From: Verrucomicrobiota bacterium JB023 | GTDB taxonomy: Bacteria > Verrucomicrobiota > Verrucomicrobiia > Verrucomicrobiales > Akkermansiaceae | DNA length: 64,000 bases | Assembly: GCA_030673895.1 (NCBI GenBank) | Contig: JAUTCR010000029.1 | Coordinates: 1-64,000, forward strand | Direction of reading: 5' to 3' | Part shown: positions 8,962-17,263 of the stretch, piece by piece | Layout of the letters: each line of letters opens with the position of its first letter | Numbering within the stretch: position 1 is the first letter of the stretch | Position numbers and translations under genes: made by a program | Notes under the pieces: generated by a model | The model's input: the letters and a program-made list of their open reading frames with translations, nothing else | Databases searched by the model: none | What the model was told of the DNA's origin: nothing

Positions 8962-9720
8962 ATGTCCCATCACTCCGACCATGCCGCCGATCACACGCCT
9001 GAGGCCATCCAGCGCCGCCTGCAAAGGGGTGGCACGCAAGAATACCTGAAGGACTCTATCTACGGGGCTATCGACGGGGCCGTGACGACCTTCGCCGTCG
9101 TCTCCTCAGTCGCCGGGGCCGGGCTCCCCTCCGGCATCGTGATCATTCTGGGCGTCGCCAATCTCCTTGCGGACGGCTTCTCCATGGCCTCGGGGAATTT
9201 CCTCGGAACGCGGGCCGAAAACCAATCCGCCGATCGCACCCAGCGGGAGGAGGAATATGAAATCGAGCACCATCCCGAAGGCGAACGGGAGGAGGTTCGC
9301 CAGATTTTTGCCGAGAAGGGCTTTGAGGGAGATACCCTCGACAAGATCGTTTCCGTCATCACCTCGGATCGCAAGCTCTGGTTGGAGACCATGCTTCTCG
9401 CCGAGCACGGCATCACCGGCGACCGTCCATCCGCTTGGAAGGCGGCCACCGCCACCTTCATCGCCTTTCTGATTATCGGCGGCATCCCTCTCGTCGCTTA
9501 CATCCTCGACCTCTCGCGTCCGGGTCTGGTGGGCGATCCCTTCACTCTGGCCTGTATCCTCACCGCCATCTCATTTGCCCTTATCGGGGCCTTGAAAGCG
9601 CGCTTCGTTGGCCAAAAAATCGGCTACGGCGTCTTGGAGACTCTTGGGGTCGGAGCCATCGCTTCTGGCCTGGCCTACACCATTGGTTACCTACTGCGCC
9701 CCTTTGCCGAGAATTTGTGA
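8962..9720 (+). CDS. VIT1/CCC1-family iron/manganese transporter
   Basis: 252 residues. A His-rich start is followed by the family's first helix (YLKDSIYGAIDGAVTTFAVVSS), then ILGVANLLADGFSMASGNFLG, a charged cytosolic helical domain at about 95-160 with Glu-rich metal-binding character (REEEYEIEHHPEGEREEV), and three more membrane segments to the C-terminus. This is the usual five-helix VIT layout. Proteins of this family export Fe2+ or Mn2+ from the cytosol across the inner membrane (in eukaryotes into the vacuole). The gene stands alone on the plus strand. The substrate is inferred from the family only. Confidence 0.88.
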   Translation: MSHHSDHAADHTPEAIQRRLQRGGTQEYLKDSIYGAIDGAVTTFAVVSSVAGAGLPSGIVIILGVANLLADGFSMASGNFLGTRAENQSADRTQREEEYEIEHHPEGEREEVRQIFAEKGFEGDTLDKIVSVITSDRKLWLETMLLAEHGITGDRPSAWKAATATFIAFLIIGGIPLVAYILDLSRPGLVGDPFTLACILTAISFALIGALKARFVGQKIGYGVLETLGVGAIASGLAYTIGYLLRPFAENL

Positions 9721-9897
9721 GCCCCCCTCCGGCAGAACTCGAGAGGGCTCAAAGTCGTTTTTCGCGAAATTAGGCAACAGGGAGAGCAAGTAATTTCCGT
9801 TGAACTTTGAAAATACTGCCTGATCGTTACGTAACAGGATTGCCACATCAGTTGGCCCTCCATCGCTGGAAAGCGCAAACGATCCTACCCACTTGCC

Positions 9898-11181
9898 ATG
9901 AAACCTCAGCAAATCATCCTCGGAACCGTATGGGCTGGCAGCCTGGCAGCCGCCTTCTTCATCGGGAAGACCACGGTGAGCCCCGAATCAACAGCCGCCC
10001 AGCAAGTCGCTGCAGCCAGATCGAGCACCAGATCGTCCGGTGCGGCCGGAGGAGGCTCTGCGAGTGCGGGTCTCGGCGGGACCTCTGCCCGCTCCCGGCT
10101 TGAGGCCTCGCCTCTTGTCCAGAAAGGCTCCTCCCCCGTCCAAGCCATTGCTGATATCGCCCGTGGCGATGACCCCATCGAGCGGGCCAATGCCCTTATC
10201 GCTCTCATCGACACCCTGGGACCAGACGAGTTCGAGGGCGTGGTGGACGCCTTCCGTGAGCTGGGGATGACCGACGAGCGCCGCGCGGAGTATGCCATGC
10301 TGCTTACCGCCTGGGCTAAAGTCGCTCCGCTTGAGGCGCTTGCCTACGCTGATGAAAACACAGGCGGAAGCTTCGCCCGCAATACCATTCTCTCCACTTG
10401 GGCCGGCACCAATCCGGATGGAGCCCTCGCTTGGGCCAACGAAAACTACGACGGCGACGGAGGGAATCCCTTCCTCGTCGGCGTCATCCGTGGCCTGGTC
10501 AACAACGACCTCGACCGTGCCACGGAGATCATGGAGACGATGCCCCGCTCCCGCGAGCGAGGCTCGGCAATCTCCGCCATCACCGACATGTTGGCTAGCG
10601 GCGATCCCGAAGTGGCCAAGGAATGGACCCAAGACATTGAGGATGATGAACTTCGCTCCAGCACGGTAGCCTTCACGGCAGAGAAGATCGCGGAACGGGA
10701 CCCTGCTTCTGCAGCGGAGTGGCTCACCGATTTGAACGATACTGACGCGACGAATCGAGTGGGCGAGGACTTGACTGAAGATTGGTATCGCGAGGATCCC
10801 GAGGCTGCCATTGCCTGGGCCTCTACCCTGCCCTCAGAGACCATTGGCGAGGCTGTCGAAGGCATTGCCGACCGGATGGTGCGGGAAGATCCCGTCGTCG
10901 CCGCACAATGGATTTCGGAAATTGCGCAGGCCAATCCAGACGCCAATTTCGATGGCGCGGTAGGTGAGATTATCCGTGGCTCCGCTGATAGAGATCCTCT
11001 ACTGGCTGCCGAGTGGATCACCGGGATCCGCGATGAACGCTCCCGCAACCGCTACTACAATCGAGTACTTGGCCGCTGGCAAGACAACGACCCCGCCGCC
11101 GCCAATCAGTGGATCCAGAGCAACGCCAATTCCCTGCCCGAGTCCATCCAGCGACGTTTCCTGGAATCAAACGACAGCTAA
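9898..11181 (+). CDS. Secreted or anchored repeat protein with about nine DPxxAxxW units
   Basis: 427 residues. The N-terminus has one hydrophobic segment (IILGTVWAGSLAAAFFIG) that would act as a signal or anchor, followed by a Ser/Ala/Gly-rich linker. From about residue 140 to the end there are some nine units of 31-33 residues. Each opens with a form of DPxxAxxW: PDGALAWA, DPEVAKEW, DPASAAEW, DPEAAIAW, DPVVAAQW, DPLLAAEW, DPAAANQW. The units look all-helical, so an alpha-solenoid is likely, probably a protein-binding surface outside the inner membrane. Similar repeat proteins are frequent in Verrucomicrobiota and have no assigned function. A weak Pho-box-like sequence lies at 9831-9848. The gene is convergent with the ABC ATPase that follows. 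Confidence 0.7.
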   Translation: MKPQQIILGTVWAGSLAAAFFIGKTTVSPESTAAQQVAAARSSTRSSGAAGGGSASAGLGGTSARSRLEASPLVQKGSSPVQAIADIARGDDPIERANALIALIDTLGPDEFEGVVDAFRELGMTDERRAEYAMLLTAWAKVAPLEALAYADENTGGSFARNTILSTWAGTNPDGALAWANENYDGDGGNPFLVGVIRGLVNNDLDRATEIMETMPRSRERGSAISAITDMLASGDPEVAKEWTQDIEDDELRSSTVAFTAEKIAERDPASAAEWLTDLNDTDATNRVGEDLTEDWYREDPEAAIAWASTLPSETIGEAVEGIADRMVREDPVVAAQWISEIAQANPDANFDGAVGEIIRGSADRDPLLAAEWITGIRDERSRNRYYNRVLGRWQDNDPAAANQWIQSNANSLPESIQRRFLESNDS

Positions 11182-11193
11182 GTCACCTATCCC

Positions 11194-12195
11194 TCAGCCT
11201 TTGAGGATGACCACATCCCTTTCGTCCGCCTGGAGGATCACTTCTCCATGGCGGACCTCACGGGGGTTCATCTCCGCCACCTTGAGCGAGATGCCTTGCG
11301 GTGTCTCGACCTCATACTGCACCAAGGCTCCCAGATAGCTGGTGGAAATGACCGTTCCGGCTACCTGATTACTGCTCTCCCCATTTCCTGAGGCAAAGCG
11401 AAAGGCTTCGGGGCGAACGGAAACCAGCTCGCCCTCTCCCTCTCCTCGGAATTCGCCCAAACTGCCTTGCGCGAAGAGGTTCGTCTCTCCGATGAATTCG
11501 GCCACCGTCCGGCATGACGGGCGGCGATAAATCACCTCCGGGGTCCCGACTTGGCGAATCTCGCCCAGCTCCATGACTGCCATACGGTCGGCGACTGAGA
11601 GGGCTTCTTCTTGATCGTGGGTCACATAGACTGCGGTCAATCCGTTCTCCTTCACGATGCGGCGGATCTCGGTCCTCATCTCGACGCGCAGCCGGGCATC
11701 GAGGTTGGACAAGGGCTCATCGAGGAGCAACACCTTCGGCCGCACCACGAGCGCCCGCGCGAGAGAGACCCGCTGCTGCTGCCCCCCTGACATCTGGTCA
11801 ATCCCTCTCGGCCCGTAGCCTCCGAGTTGCACCATCTCCAAGGCTTCCTCCACCCTTCGTTTCACCTCATCCTTTTTGATCCCCCGCTCCTCGAGACCGA
11901 ACGCAACGTTCTGCGCCACGCTCATGTGAGGCCAGAGGGCATAGCTCTGGAAGACCATCGCAGCCTCGCGCTTATGGGTCGGCAGCTCGGTGACATCCTC
12001 GCCATCAAAAACGATTCGGCCCTTGGTCGGAGTCTCCAGACCGGCGATGCAGCGGAGCAGGGTCGTCTTCCCGCAGCCGCTCCCGCCGAGGAGGAAGAAA
12101 AGTTCTCCACGGTCGATGGCAACCGTCACGCCCTTGAGCGCGCGCACTTCGCCGAACTCCTTAACGACTGCCTCTGCCAGAATCGCCTCACTCAT
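11194..12195 (-). CDS. ABC transporter ATP-binding subunit (MalK/PotA/FbpC type), orphan
   Basis: 333 residues from ATG 12195; the frame upstream to 12309 is a non-coding extension. All nucleotide-binding motifs are present: Walker A GGSGCGKT at about 37-44, a Q-loop in MVFQSYALWPH, signature MSGGQQQRVSLARAL, Walker B VLLLDEPLSNLDA, and the H-loop YVTHDQEEA. The C-terminal 90 residues form a TOBE-like domain (SVRPEAFRF ... GTVISTSYLGALVQYEV). This architecture belongs to importers of sugars, polyamines, iron(III) or thiosulfate. No permease or binding-protein gene is adjacent, so the substrate cannot be told. ATPases of this group often serve permeases encoded elsewhere. Confidence 0.9.
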   Translation of the reverse strand: MSEAILAEAVVKEFGEVRALKGVTVAIDRGELFFLLGGSGCGKTTLLRCIAGLETPTKGRIVFDGEDVTELPTHKREAAMVFQSYALWPHMSVAQNVAFGLEERGIKKDEVKRRVEEALEMVQLGGYGPRGIDQMSGGQQQRVSLARALVVRPKVLLLDEPLSNLDARLRVEMRTEIRRIVKENGLTAVYVTHDQEEALSVADRMAVMELGEIRQVGTPEVIYRRPSCRTVAEFIGETNLFAQGSLGEFRGEGEGELVSVRPEAFRFASGNGESSNQVAGTVISTSYLGALVQYEVETPQGISLKVAEMNPREVRHGEVILQADERDVVILKG

Positions 12196-12290
12196 GGACT
12201 CGTTTCTCAACCGCGCGGCGCCTCTTGGCAAGCCCTTCGAGCGTTCAGGCAAGCAAGCCCATGCCTCGGATTCCTCTCCGCCCCCAACCC

Positions 12291-12617
12291 CTAGGCCTCG
12301 TCCCGGCAATTCTCACCGACAAATTCCAAATAGGCCGGCAAGCCCTGCCTGACGTCCAGCGCTAAAATCTCCGGCACCTCATACGGGTGGCGTTGCCGCA
12401 AGGATGCCTCCACCTCCGCGTAGCGACTCCGCAGCGTCTTCATTAAGACGACCACCTCGGCGTCTTCACAAATCTCTCCCTCCCACTGATAGACGGAAAC
12501 CGCACCCGGCAGGATATTGGCGCAGGCTATCAATCCCTCCTTCACTAGCTCCCGCGAGATGGCCCGGGCTTGGCTCTCGCTCGGAAATGTTGTCACCATG
12601 ACAAGGACCTCAGTCAT
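12291..12617 (-). CDS. cutA: CutA1 divalent-cation tolerance protein
   Basis: 108 residues from ATG 12617, the normal size for CutA1; an upstream ATG at 12650 adds 11 unlike residues. The family core is seen: VMVTTFPSESQARAISRELVKE, then GLIACANI, YQWEGEI, EVVVLMKT and HPYEVPEILAL. CutA1 is a very stable trimer with a ferredoxin-like fold linked to divalent metal tolerance; its precise role is unsettled. It is transcribed toward the ABC ATPase (95-nt gap), so co-transcription is possible, and it is divergent from tatC. Confidence 0.93.
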   Translation of the reverse strand: MTEVLVMVTTFPSESQARAISRELVKEGLIACANILPGAVSVYQWEGEICEDAEVVVLMKTLRSRYAEVEASLRQRHPYEVPEILALDVRQGLPAYLEFVGENCRDEA

Positions 12618-12724
12618 GCCCGAATGCTGCGCTTTCGGGAGAAATTGCACAAGAATGAGCCAAGCCCAATTTTCCGCTAGGGCTTTCGCCCTTGCTTGCT
12701 ACCTTCCCCGCGAGCCGCCGCATC

Positions 12725-14014
12725 ATGTTTGTTCTCAAAAAGCTGTTTCAACTACGCGAACACGGAAATCCCGAAGCGGAAAAGCCCTTTCTCGACCACC
12801 TCGACGACCTGCGGATCACCATCACCCGTATCATCCTGACCCTCTTGGTCTCGACGGTGATTTGCTACGTCTTCCGCAACACCTTGATGGAAGTCATCCG
12901 CCATCCAGTGGAGAAAGTCTGGAACCAAAGCCAGAGCACCGCTCTGGCGGAGCTTAAGCCCCGCCCTTCGATCGAGACTTGGGAAGCGGCGCTTGAGGCG
13001 GCCGGCTCCATCGCGGGACTGACCGAAGCGCAGCGGGATCACTTCATCAACTCGCTTGGCATAGACGACAAGGACTTCGCCTTCCATGTGGAGTCCGCCT
13101 TCCACTACCGCGCGGCTCTCCCCATCACGGACAAGGTGCAGCGGGCCGAGTATTTCAAGACCTTACCCGACATCCCGGAGGAGCTTCGCAAGCAATTGCT
13201 CGCCCTCAACGAAGGAGACCCCAATGCCCGTCTCGAGGCCAAGGGGCGCATGGTGGTCATGCAATCCCTCAATCCCACGGAGGGCTTCATGCTCTCCATC
13301 AAGCTCGCCTTCTTCGCTGGCATCGTCATCTCCTTCCCCTTACTCCTCTACTACCTGCTCCAGTTCATTCTCCCGGGGCTTCATGAGCATGAGCAGAAGG
13401 CTCTCTTCCCCGCCTTGGGCATCGGTTTTCTCCTATTCCTCACCGGGGTTCTCTTTGCCTACTTCATCATCCTACCCAATGTTCTTAACTTCTTTTACGA
13501 GTACAATGGTGAACTCGGGGTGCAGAACGATTGGCGGATTGGCTACTACATCTCCTTTGCCACGCAGTTCGTTCTCATCTTTGGTCTAGCCTTCGAGCTA
13601 CCGGTGGTGGTCATGACGCTCGTTAAGATCGGCATCCTTTCCCACGACATGATGAAGGGCACCCGCTCCTACGCCATCCTGGCCATCTTCATCATCGCCG
13701 CCATCATCACGCCCACGCCGGATGCCTTCACCCTCTGCCTCCTCGCCGTGCCCATGTATGTGCTCTACGAGATCTGCATCTGGCTCTCCTACTTCCACGA
13801 CAAGAAGGAGAAAACGCGGATGGAGGCTGAAGAGAGGGAGCGGCTTGAGCGGCTTCTTGATGGGCCCACCCCCGCTCCGGCTTCGGGAGCCCAGCCACGT
13901 GGTAGTGAGGATGACGAGGACGAATTCGACGGACCGGATCCCGCCCTCGAGGATCTGCATTCCCAGGCTCCGGAAGATGAATTTTTCGAAAACCAAGAAG
14001 AGGAACGACAGTGA
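12725..14014 (+). CDS. tatC: Twin-arginine translocase subunit TatC, with enlarged periplasmic loop and acidic tail
   Basis: 429 residues from ATG 12725, against about 250 for typical TatC. The N-terminal FLDHLDDLR is the TatC signature region, followed by the first membrane helix (RIILTLLVSTVICYVF). The family pattern resumes at about residue 180 (LNPTEGFMLSIKLAFF, SFPLLLYYLLQFILPGL) and continues through the remaining helices (AIFIIAAIITPTPDAF). Between them is an extra region (about 58-178) of mostly charged, soluble sequence, which would sit in the first periplasmic loop. The last 70 residues form an acidic cytosolic tail. TatC binds the RR signal peptide of folded exported proteins; the DUF1501 protein at 31.6 kb is one likely client. 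No tatA or tatB gene is nearby. Confidence 0.93.
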   Translation: MFVLKKLFQLREHGNPEAEKPFLDHLDDLRITITRIILTLLVSTVICYVFRNTLMEVIRHPVEKVWNQSQSTALAELKPRPSIETWEAALEAAGSIAGLTEAQRDHFINSLGIDDKDFAFHVESAFHYRAALPITDKVQRAEYFKTLPDIPEELRKQLLALNEGDPNARLEAKGRMVVMQSLNPTEGFMLSIKLAFFAGIVISFPLLLYYLLQFILPGLHEHEQKALFPALGIGFLLFLTGVLFAYFIILPNVLNFFYEYNGELGVQNDWRIGYYISFATQFVLIFGLAFELPVVVMTLVKIGILSHDMMKGTRSYAILAIFIIAAIITPTPDAFTLCLLAVPMYVLYEICIWLSYFHDKKEKTRMEAEERERLERLLDGPTPAPASGAQPRGSEDDEDEFDGPDPALEDLHSQAPEDEFFENQEEERQ

Positions 14015-14062
14015 AATCCCCTGAGGATGCGGGACAAAATCACTGGCCGGCCCCCTCCCCTA

Positions 14063-14091
14063 TTGACTCCCGCTCCATCCCATGATTAATC
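14063..14091 (+). promoter_or_regulatory. Sigma-70-like promoter for the L31 gene
   Basis: TTGACT at 14063-14068 and TTAATC at 14086-14091 are separated by 17 bases, a good -35/-10 pair. The predicted transcript would start near 14098 and carry a leader of about 40 nt with a GAAAGG ribosome-binding site at about 14127. Type-B L31 genes are often zinc (Zur) regulated, but no convincing Zur box was seen. Confidence 0.45.
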
Positions 14092-14139
14092 CTCCCGCCC
14101 GCGGCGTCGGAAACGTCGCACAACCGAAAGGTTCTTCCC

Positions 14140-14415
14140 ATGAAAACAGACATTCATCCTGATTACCACCCGGTCATCTTCCAGGACATGACCACTGGTC
14201 GCCGCTTCTTCTCTCGCTCGACATCGAAGTCGGACAAGACTGAAGAAGTCGATGGCGTTGAGCACTACGTCATCTCGATGGGTATCACCTCTGATTCCCA
14301 CCCCTTCTTCACTGGCCAGAAGCAGTTCGTCGATACCGAAGGCCGCATCGACAAGTTCCAGAAGCGTTTCGGAACGGTCCGCCGTTCCAAGAAGCCATCT
14401 CTGGGTGGCAACTAA
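14140..14415 (+). CDS. rpmE2: 50S ribosomal protein L31 type B (zinc-independent)
   Basis: 91 residues. The start MKTDIHPDYHPVIFQD and the motif GQKQFVDTEGRIDKFQKRFG are diagnostic of L31. There is no Cys at all, so the CxxC zinc site of the type-A protein is missing and this is the longer type-B form. It is a structural protein of the large subunit that forms part of an intersubunit bridge. The gene is monocistronic: its own promoter lies upstream, a hairpin ATCCGT-ATA-ACGGAT begins at the stop codon, and a strong terminator follows at 14447. Confidence 0.96.
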   Translation: MKTDIHPDYHPVIFQDMTTGRRFFSRSTSKSDKTEEVDGVEHYVISMGITSDSHPFFTGQKQFVDTEGRIDKFQKRFGTVRRSKKPSLGGN

Positions 14416-14446
14416 TCCGTATAACGGATACAGATTTTTCAATAGC

Positions 14447-14479
14447 GAGCGGGATGACAAAATCATCCCGCTCTTTTTT
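14447..14479 (+). terminator. Strong intrinsic terminator after rpmE2
   Basis: A perfect 11-base-pair stem (GAGCGGGATGA at 14447-14457 with TCATCCCGCTC at 14463-14473), a CAAAA loop and a run of six Ts form a textbook Rho-independent terminator. Confidence 0.92.
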
Positions 14480-14539
14480 GGTTTAAGTCCCAAAATTCAC
14501 TTTTCCTGACTACCTCGATAACTTCAGCTTTCCTATATT

Positions 14540-14713
14540 ATGGAAGCGGAAGAAAAACTGTCCGATCTCGCTCGTTTGGTCTCAGGGGTGCTCTCTGACA
14601 CCGAAGAGGAGATCAAGTTCCGCCCCGCTCCCAAGGACAACTTGTCTCCTACCAAGCTGCAGGAGCAGCAAGAGGCCGAGCGCCTCCTCGCCCCGCCCCC
14701 GCAGCGAGATTGA
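14540..14713 (+). CDS. Small hypothetical protein, 57 residues
   Basis: ATG 14540 to TGA 14711-14713 encodes an acidic, hydrophilic 57-residue chain (starts MEAEEKLSDLARLVSG, ends LLAPPPQRD) with no membrane segment and no Cys. The codon choice matches the neighbours (GC-rich third positions such as CTC, GCC, CGC). It lies after the L31 terminator and ends 6 bases before the stop of the convergent HerA-like gene. The first half looks helical. The family is not recognised; it may be a real small protein or chance. Confidence 0.45.
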   Translation: MEAEEKLSDLARLVSGVLSDTEEEIKFRPAPKDNLSPTKLQEQQEAERLLAPPPQRD

Positions 14714-14719
14714 GTCTCT

Positions 14720-17131
14720 TTACCAAATCGCCTCCCCACGCTCATCGTAGGGCAGCCAGAGCAGGGCGACAGCGGTGACGTGGATATCCTTTTTGTAAGG
14801 CTTCACGCTTTCCATCTCGAACTCCAGATTCATGGGATCGAGCTCGTGCTTTAGCTCGGCCACTTCCTGCCGCAGCTCCTCCTCCAGCTCGCGTATTTCG
14901 TCCTCAATTCCTTCAATCTTATCCTTCGCCACCCGCACATCGGCCCGCTGCTGGAAGGCGCGCGATGCGGAGGACACCGTGCTGCCCCGGCGTTTCCGGG
15001 TATTGAGTAATCCGCTCAGCAAGCTCCCCAGCACCTTGGCCCCGGCTTGCCAGGTTGCGCTCTGGGCCTGGGCCTTTTCCTTATCCAAGGCCAGCTCTGC
15101 CCGCTGAAGCTGACCTTCCTTTGTCTTCAGCTTCTTCTCATACTTGTCGCGCAATTTTTCCACGGCCTCATCCCGCACCTCGCGCGCCCGGTGCTGCAGG
15201 CGCGCGCGGAAGTCCCCCTCGTCTTCACCCATGCGGGAGTATTCATCCAGCTCATCGCTGAAGAAGAGGCGCACACGCTCATTGCGGTAGATCCAGTCCT
15301 CGAACTCGTCTTCCACAGGTTTGTAATTGTCGGCGTTCATCGCGTAGCCGGGAAGATTGGCGAAGCCCACTCCCTTGCGCGGCTCGCTCTTCATGGACCG
15401 CAGGGGCAGGGTGCAACCGCAGTCTTCCTCCCAGTCGATTCCGCGCTCCTCAATCGGGTTGGTGAAGCGGATGAGCCGGGTCCCCTCCATCTTGGCCTTC
15501 CGTGAGATGAAGTGCACCTCGGCCTCCCGGAGAAGAGCGGGCCGATACTCGACGCCACGACCTTCCCCCGCAAAGGGGACGAAGTATTCCTTCACTCCCC
15601 TGCCGACCAGGGGGCGCTCGCCCTTCGGCGCCTCGGGCTCGGCTTGGTTCATTGCCATTGGATTGGCTGGCGCGACGACCTTGCCCTTGGCCCGCTCAAA
15701 GGCCGAGCGCTTGGGGTCCATCAGCGTCTTGATTTGCCGACGGGTCAAGGGGCCGCGCAGGTAGCTCATCACCCACCTGACGTGGAAGACGGTGGGCCCC
15801 TCGTCATGCACATTATTCATCAGGAAGACCCGGCTCCCCAAGCCGGAGAGCAGCTTGTCCACCCGCGAACGATCAAAGCTCGCTCCTCCTTCGCTCATCG
15901 CCCCCTCCAAGCCATCAAGGACACGCAACTTGTCCCGCTCAGTCTGGAGACGACCCAACCACCAGGTGCCGATGTTCGAGAGAGCCTTGTAGTCGAGATC
16001 GACAGGGTTCTGCGTCGCCACCAGCACCCCTAGCCCGAAAGCACGAGCCTGCTTGAGCATGGTCATGAGCGGCTTCTTGCTCGGAGGATTGGAAACCGGC
16101 GGGAGGTAGCCGAAAATTTCATCGATATAGAGTAAGGCCCGCAGGCTGCTCGTTCCGCTCTGCTGACGCATCCAACCCAGCATCTGATTGAGGAGCAGGG
16201 AGACGAAGAACATGCGCTCGGTGTCACTCAGATGGGCGATGGAGAAGATGGACACCCGCGCCTTGCCCTCCGGCGTGTAAAGCATGCGCTGGATATCGAG
16301 GGGAGGCCCCTCCAACCACGTCGAGAATCCGGGGCTAGCCAAGAGATTGTTAAAACGCAGGGCCAGCTTCTGGCGGTCTTTCTCCGGATAAAAGCTTTCC
16401 AGATCAATCACTCCCACCTTGCCGAACGGTGGCTTCTGAATCGTGCGAATCAATCCCTCGAGGGAGAGACTCTCTTCCGCCTGCCAAGCGTGATGGAAGA
16501 TTGTCGCCAAGAGGACTGCTTCCGGGCTTTGAACGGGATCGGCATTCACTCCCACCAGAGAAAGGAGGGAAGACACCGTGCTCTCGATCCGCTCGCCTAA
16601 CAGTTCTCCATCGTCGAGCACCTCGAATGGCGGAGCATCGAGCGAGCTGAGAATCGATACCGGGATGCCCGCCTTGCTCCCGGGGGTGAAGACATTGATG
16701 TCCACCTTCTCCTGCAACTGCCGGACCCGCTCTCCACTCTGTCCCCAGTCCGCGATTCCCTTCTCCCAAGTGCTCGCCGTCTTGGCGGCGAAGTCGGCCA
16801 CTGTCTGCCCCTTTTTGCGGGCATCATCCTCATTGACCCAAGGCTGGAAGTCCTGCCCCCGGAACTCGGGAAAAGTCAGCATCAGGTTCGGGATGTCCCC
16901 TTTCGGATCAATGACGATTGCCGGGATGTTATCCATCGCCGCTTCTTCCAGCAGGCTGAGACAAAGCCCCGTTTTTCCCGAGCCCGTCATTCCAAGGACC
17001 GCCCCATGGGTCACCAAATCCTTCGAATCATAAAGCGTCAGCTCATCCTCCAAGCTTGAGGAATCCAAATCATACCCTCGCCCCAAATAAAACTTCCCCA
17101 ACTTCTCGTAGTCCGAAACCGCGATCTCCAT
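14720..17131 (-). CDS. HerA-like / DUF87 hexameric ATPase with C-terminal coiled coil
   Basis: 803 residues. The Walker A motif GMTGSGKT is at 47-54, followed by IVIDPKGDIPNL, a hallmark of HerA/VirD4-like pumping ATPases. The Walker B-like ALLYIDEIFGYLPP is near 335, and LLVATQNPVDLDYKALSNIGTWWLGRL (here LVATQNPVDLD) resembles the sensor region of the HerA-FtsK clan. The central part is followed by an unassigned domain (about 480-620) and a long charged coiled coil (about 630-780, DKYEKKLKTKEGQLQ onward to EEELRQEVAEL). HerA-type proteins translocate DNA, usually with the nuclease NurA; no nurA lies nearby. Related DUF87 proteins also occur in defence systems, but no such neighbour is seen. 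The actual job is open. Confidence 0.82.
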   Translation of the reverse strand: MEIAVSDYEKLGKFYLGRGYDLDSSSLEDELTLYDSKDLVTHGAVLGMTGSGKTGLCLSLLEEAAMDNIPAIVIDPKGDIPNLMLTFPEFRGQDFQPWVNEDDARKKGQTVADFAAKTASTWEKGIADWGQSGERVRQLQEKVDINVFTPGSKAGIPVSILSSLDAPPFEVLDDGELLGERIESTVSSLLSLVGVNADPVQSPEAVLLATIFHHAWQAEESLSLEGLIRTIQKPPFGKVGVIDLESFYPEKDRQKLALRFNNLLASPGFSTWLEGPPLDIQRMLYTPEGKARVSIFSIAHLSDTERMFFVSLLLNQMLGWMRQQSGTSSLRALLYIDEIFGYLPPVSNPPSKKPLMTMLKQARAFGLGVLVATQNPVDLDYKALSNIGTWWLGRLQTERDKLRVLDGLEGAMSEGGASFDRSRVDKLLSGLGSRVFLMNNVHDEGPTVFHVRWVMSYLRGPLTRRQIKTLMDPKRSAFERAKGKVVAPANPMAMNQAEPEAPKGERPLVGRGVKEYFVPFAGEGRGVEYRPALLREAEVHFISRKAKMEGTRLIRFTNPIEERGIDWEEDCGCTLPLRSMKSEPRKGVGFANLPGYAMNADNYKPVEDEFEDWIYRNERVRLFFSDELDEYSRMGEDEGDFRARLQHRAREVRDEAVEKLRDKYEKKLKTKEGQLQRAELALDKEKAQAQSATWQAGAKVLGSLLSGLLNTRKRRGSTVSSASRAFQQRADVRVAKDKIEGIEDEIRELEEELRQEVAELKHELDPMNLEFEMESVKPYKKDIHVTAVALLWLPYDERGEAIW

Positions 17132-17263
17132 AGTCGTGTTCTAGGACAATGCCACCCCCGCTCAAGTCACATTCTCCCCAAGAAGAGGCCGGCCAAGTCT
17201 TTCCCCAATAGAGAAACTCCAGATGAGGCTTGCTGGCCTCGTTTAAATTGCTAATTTTCCAGC

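Noticed and set aside
14720-17131. Anti-phage HerA system
   Set aside because: No Sir2, nuclease, DUF4297 or other defence partner lies next to it; a small ORF and a ribosomal gene are its neighbours, so a defence island is not supported.
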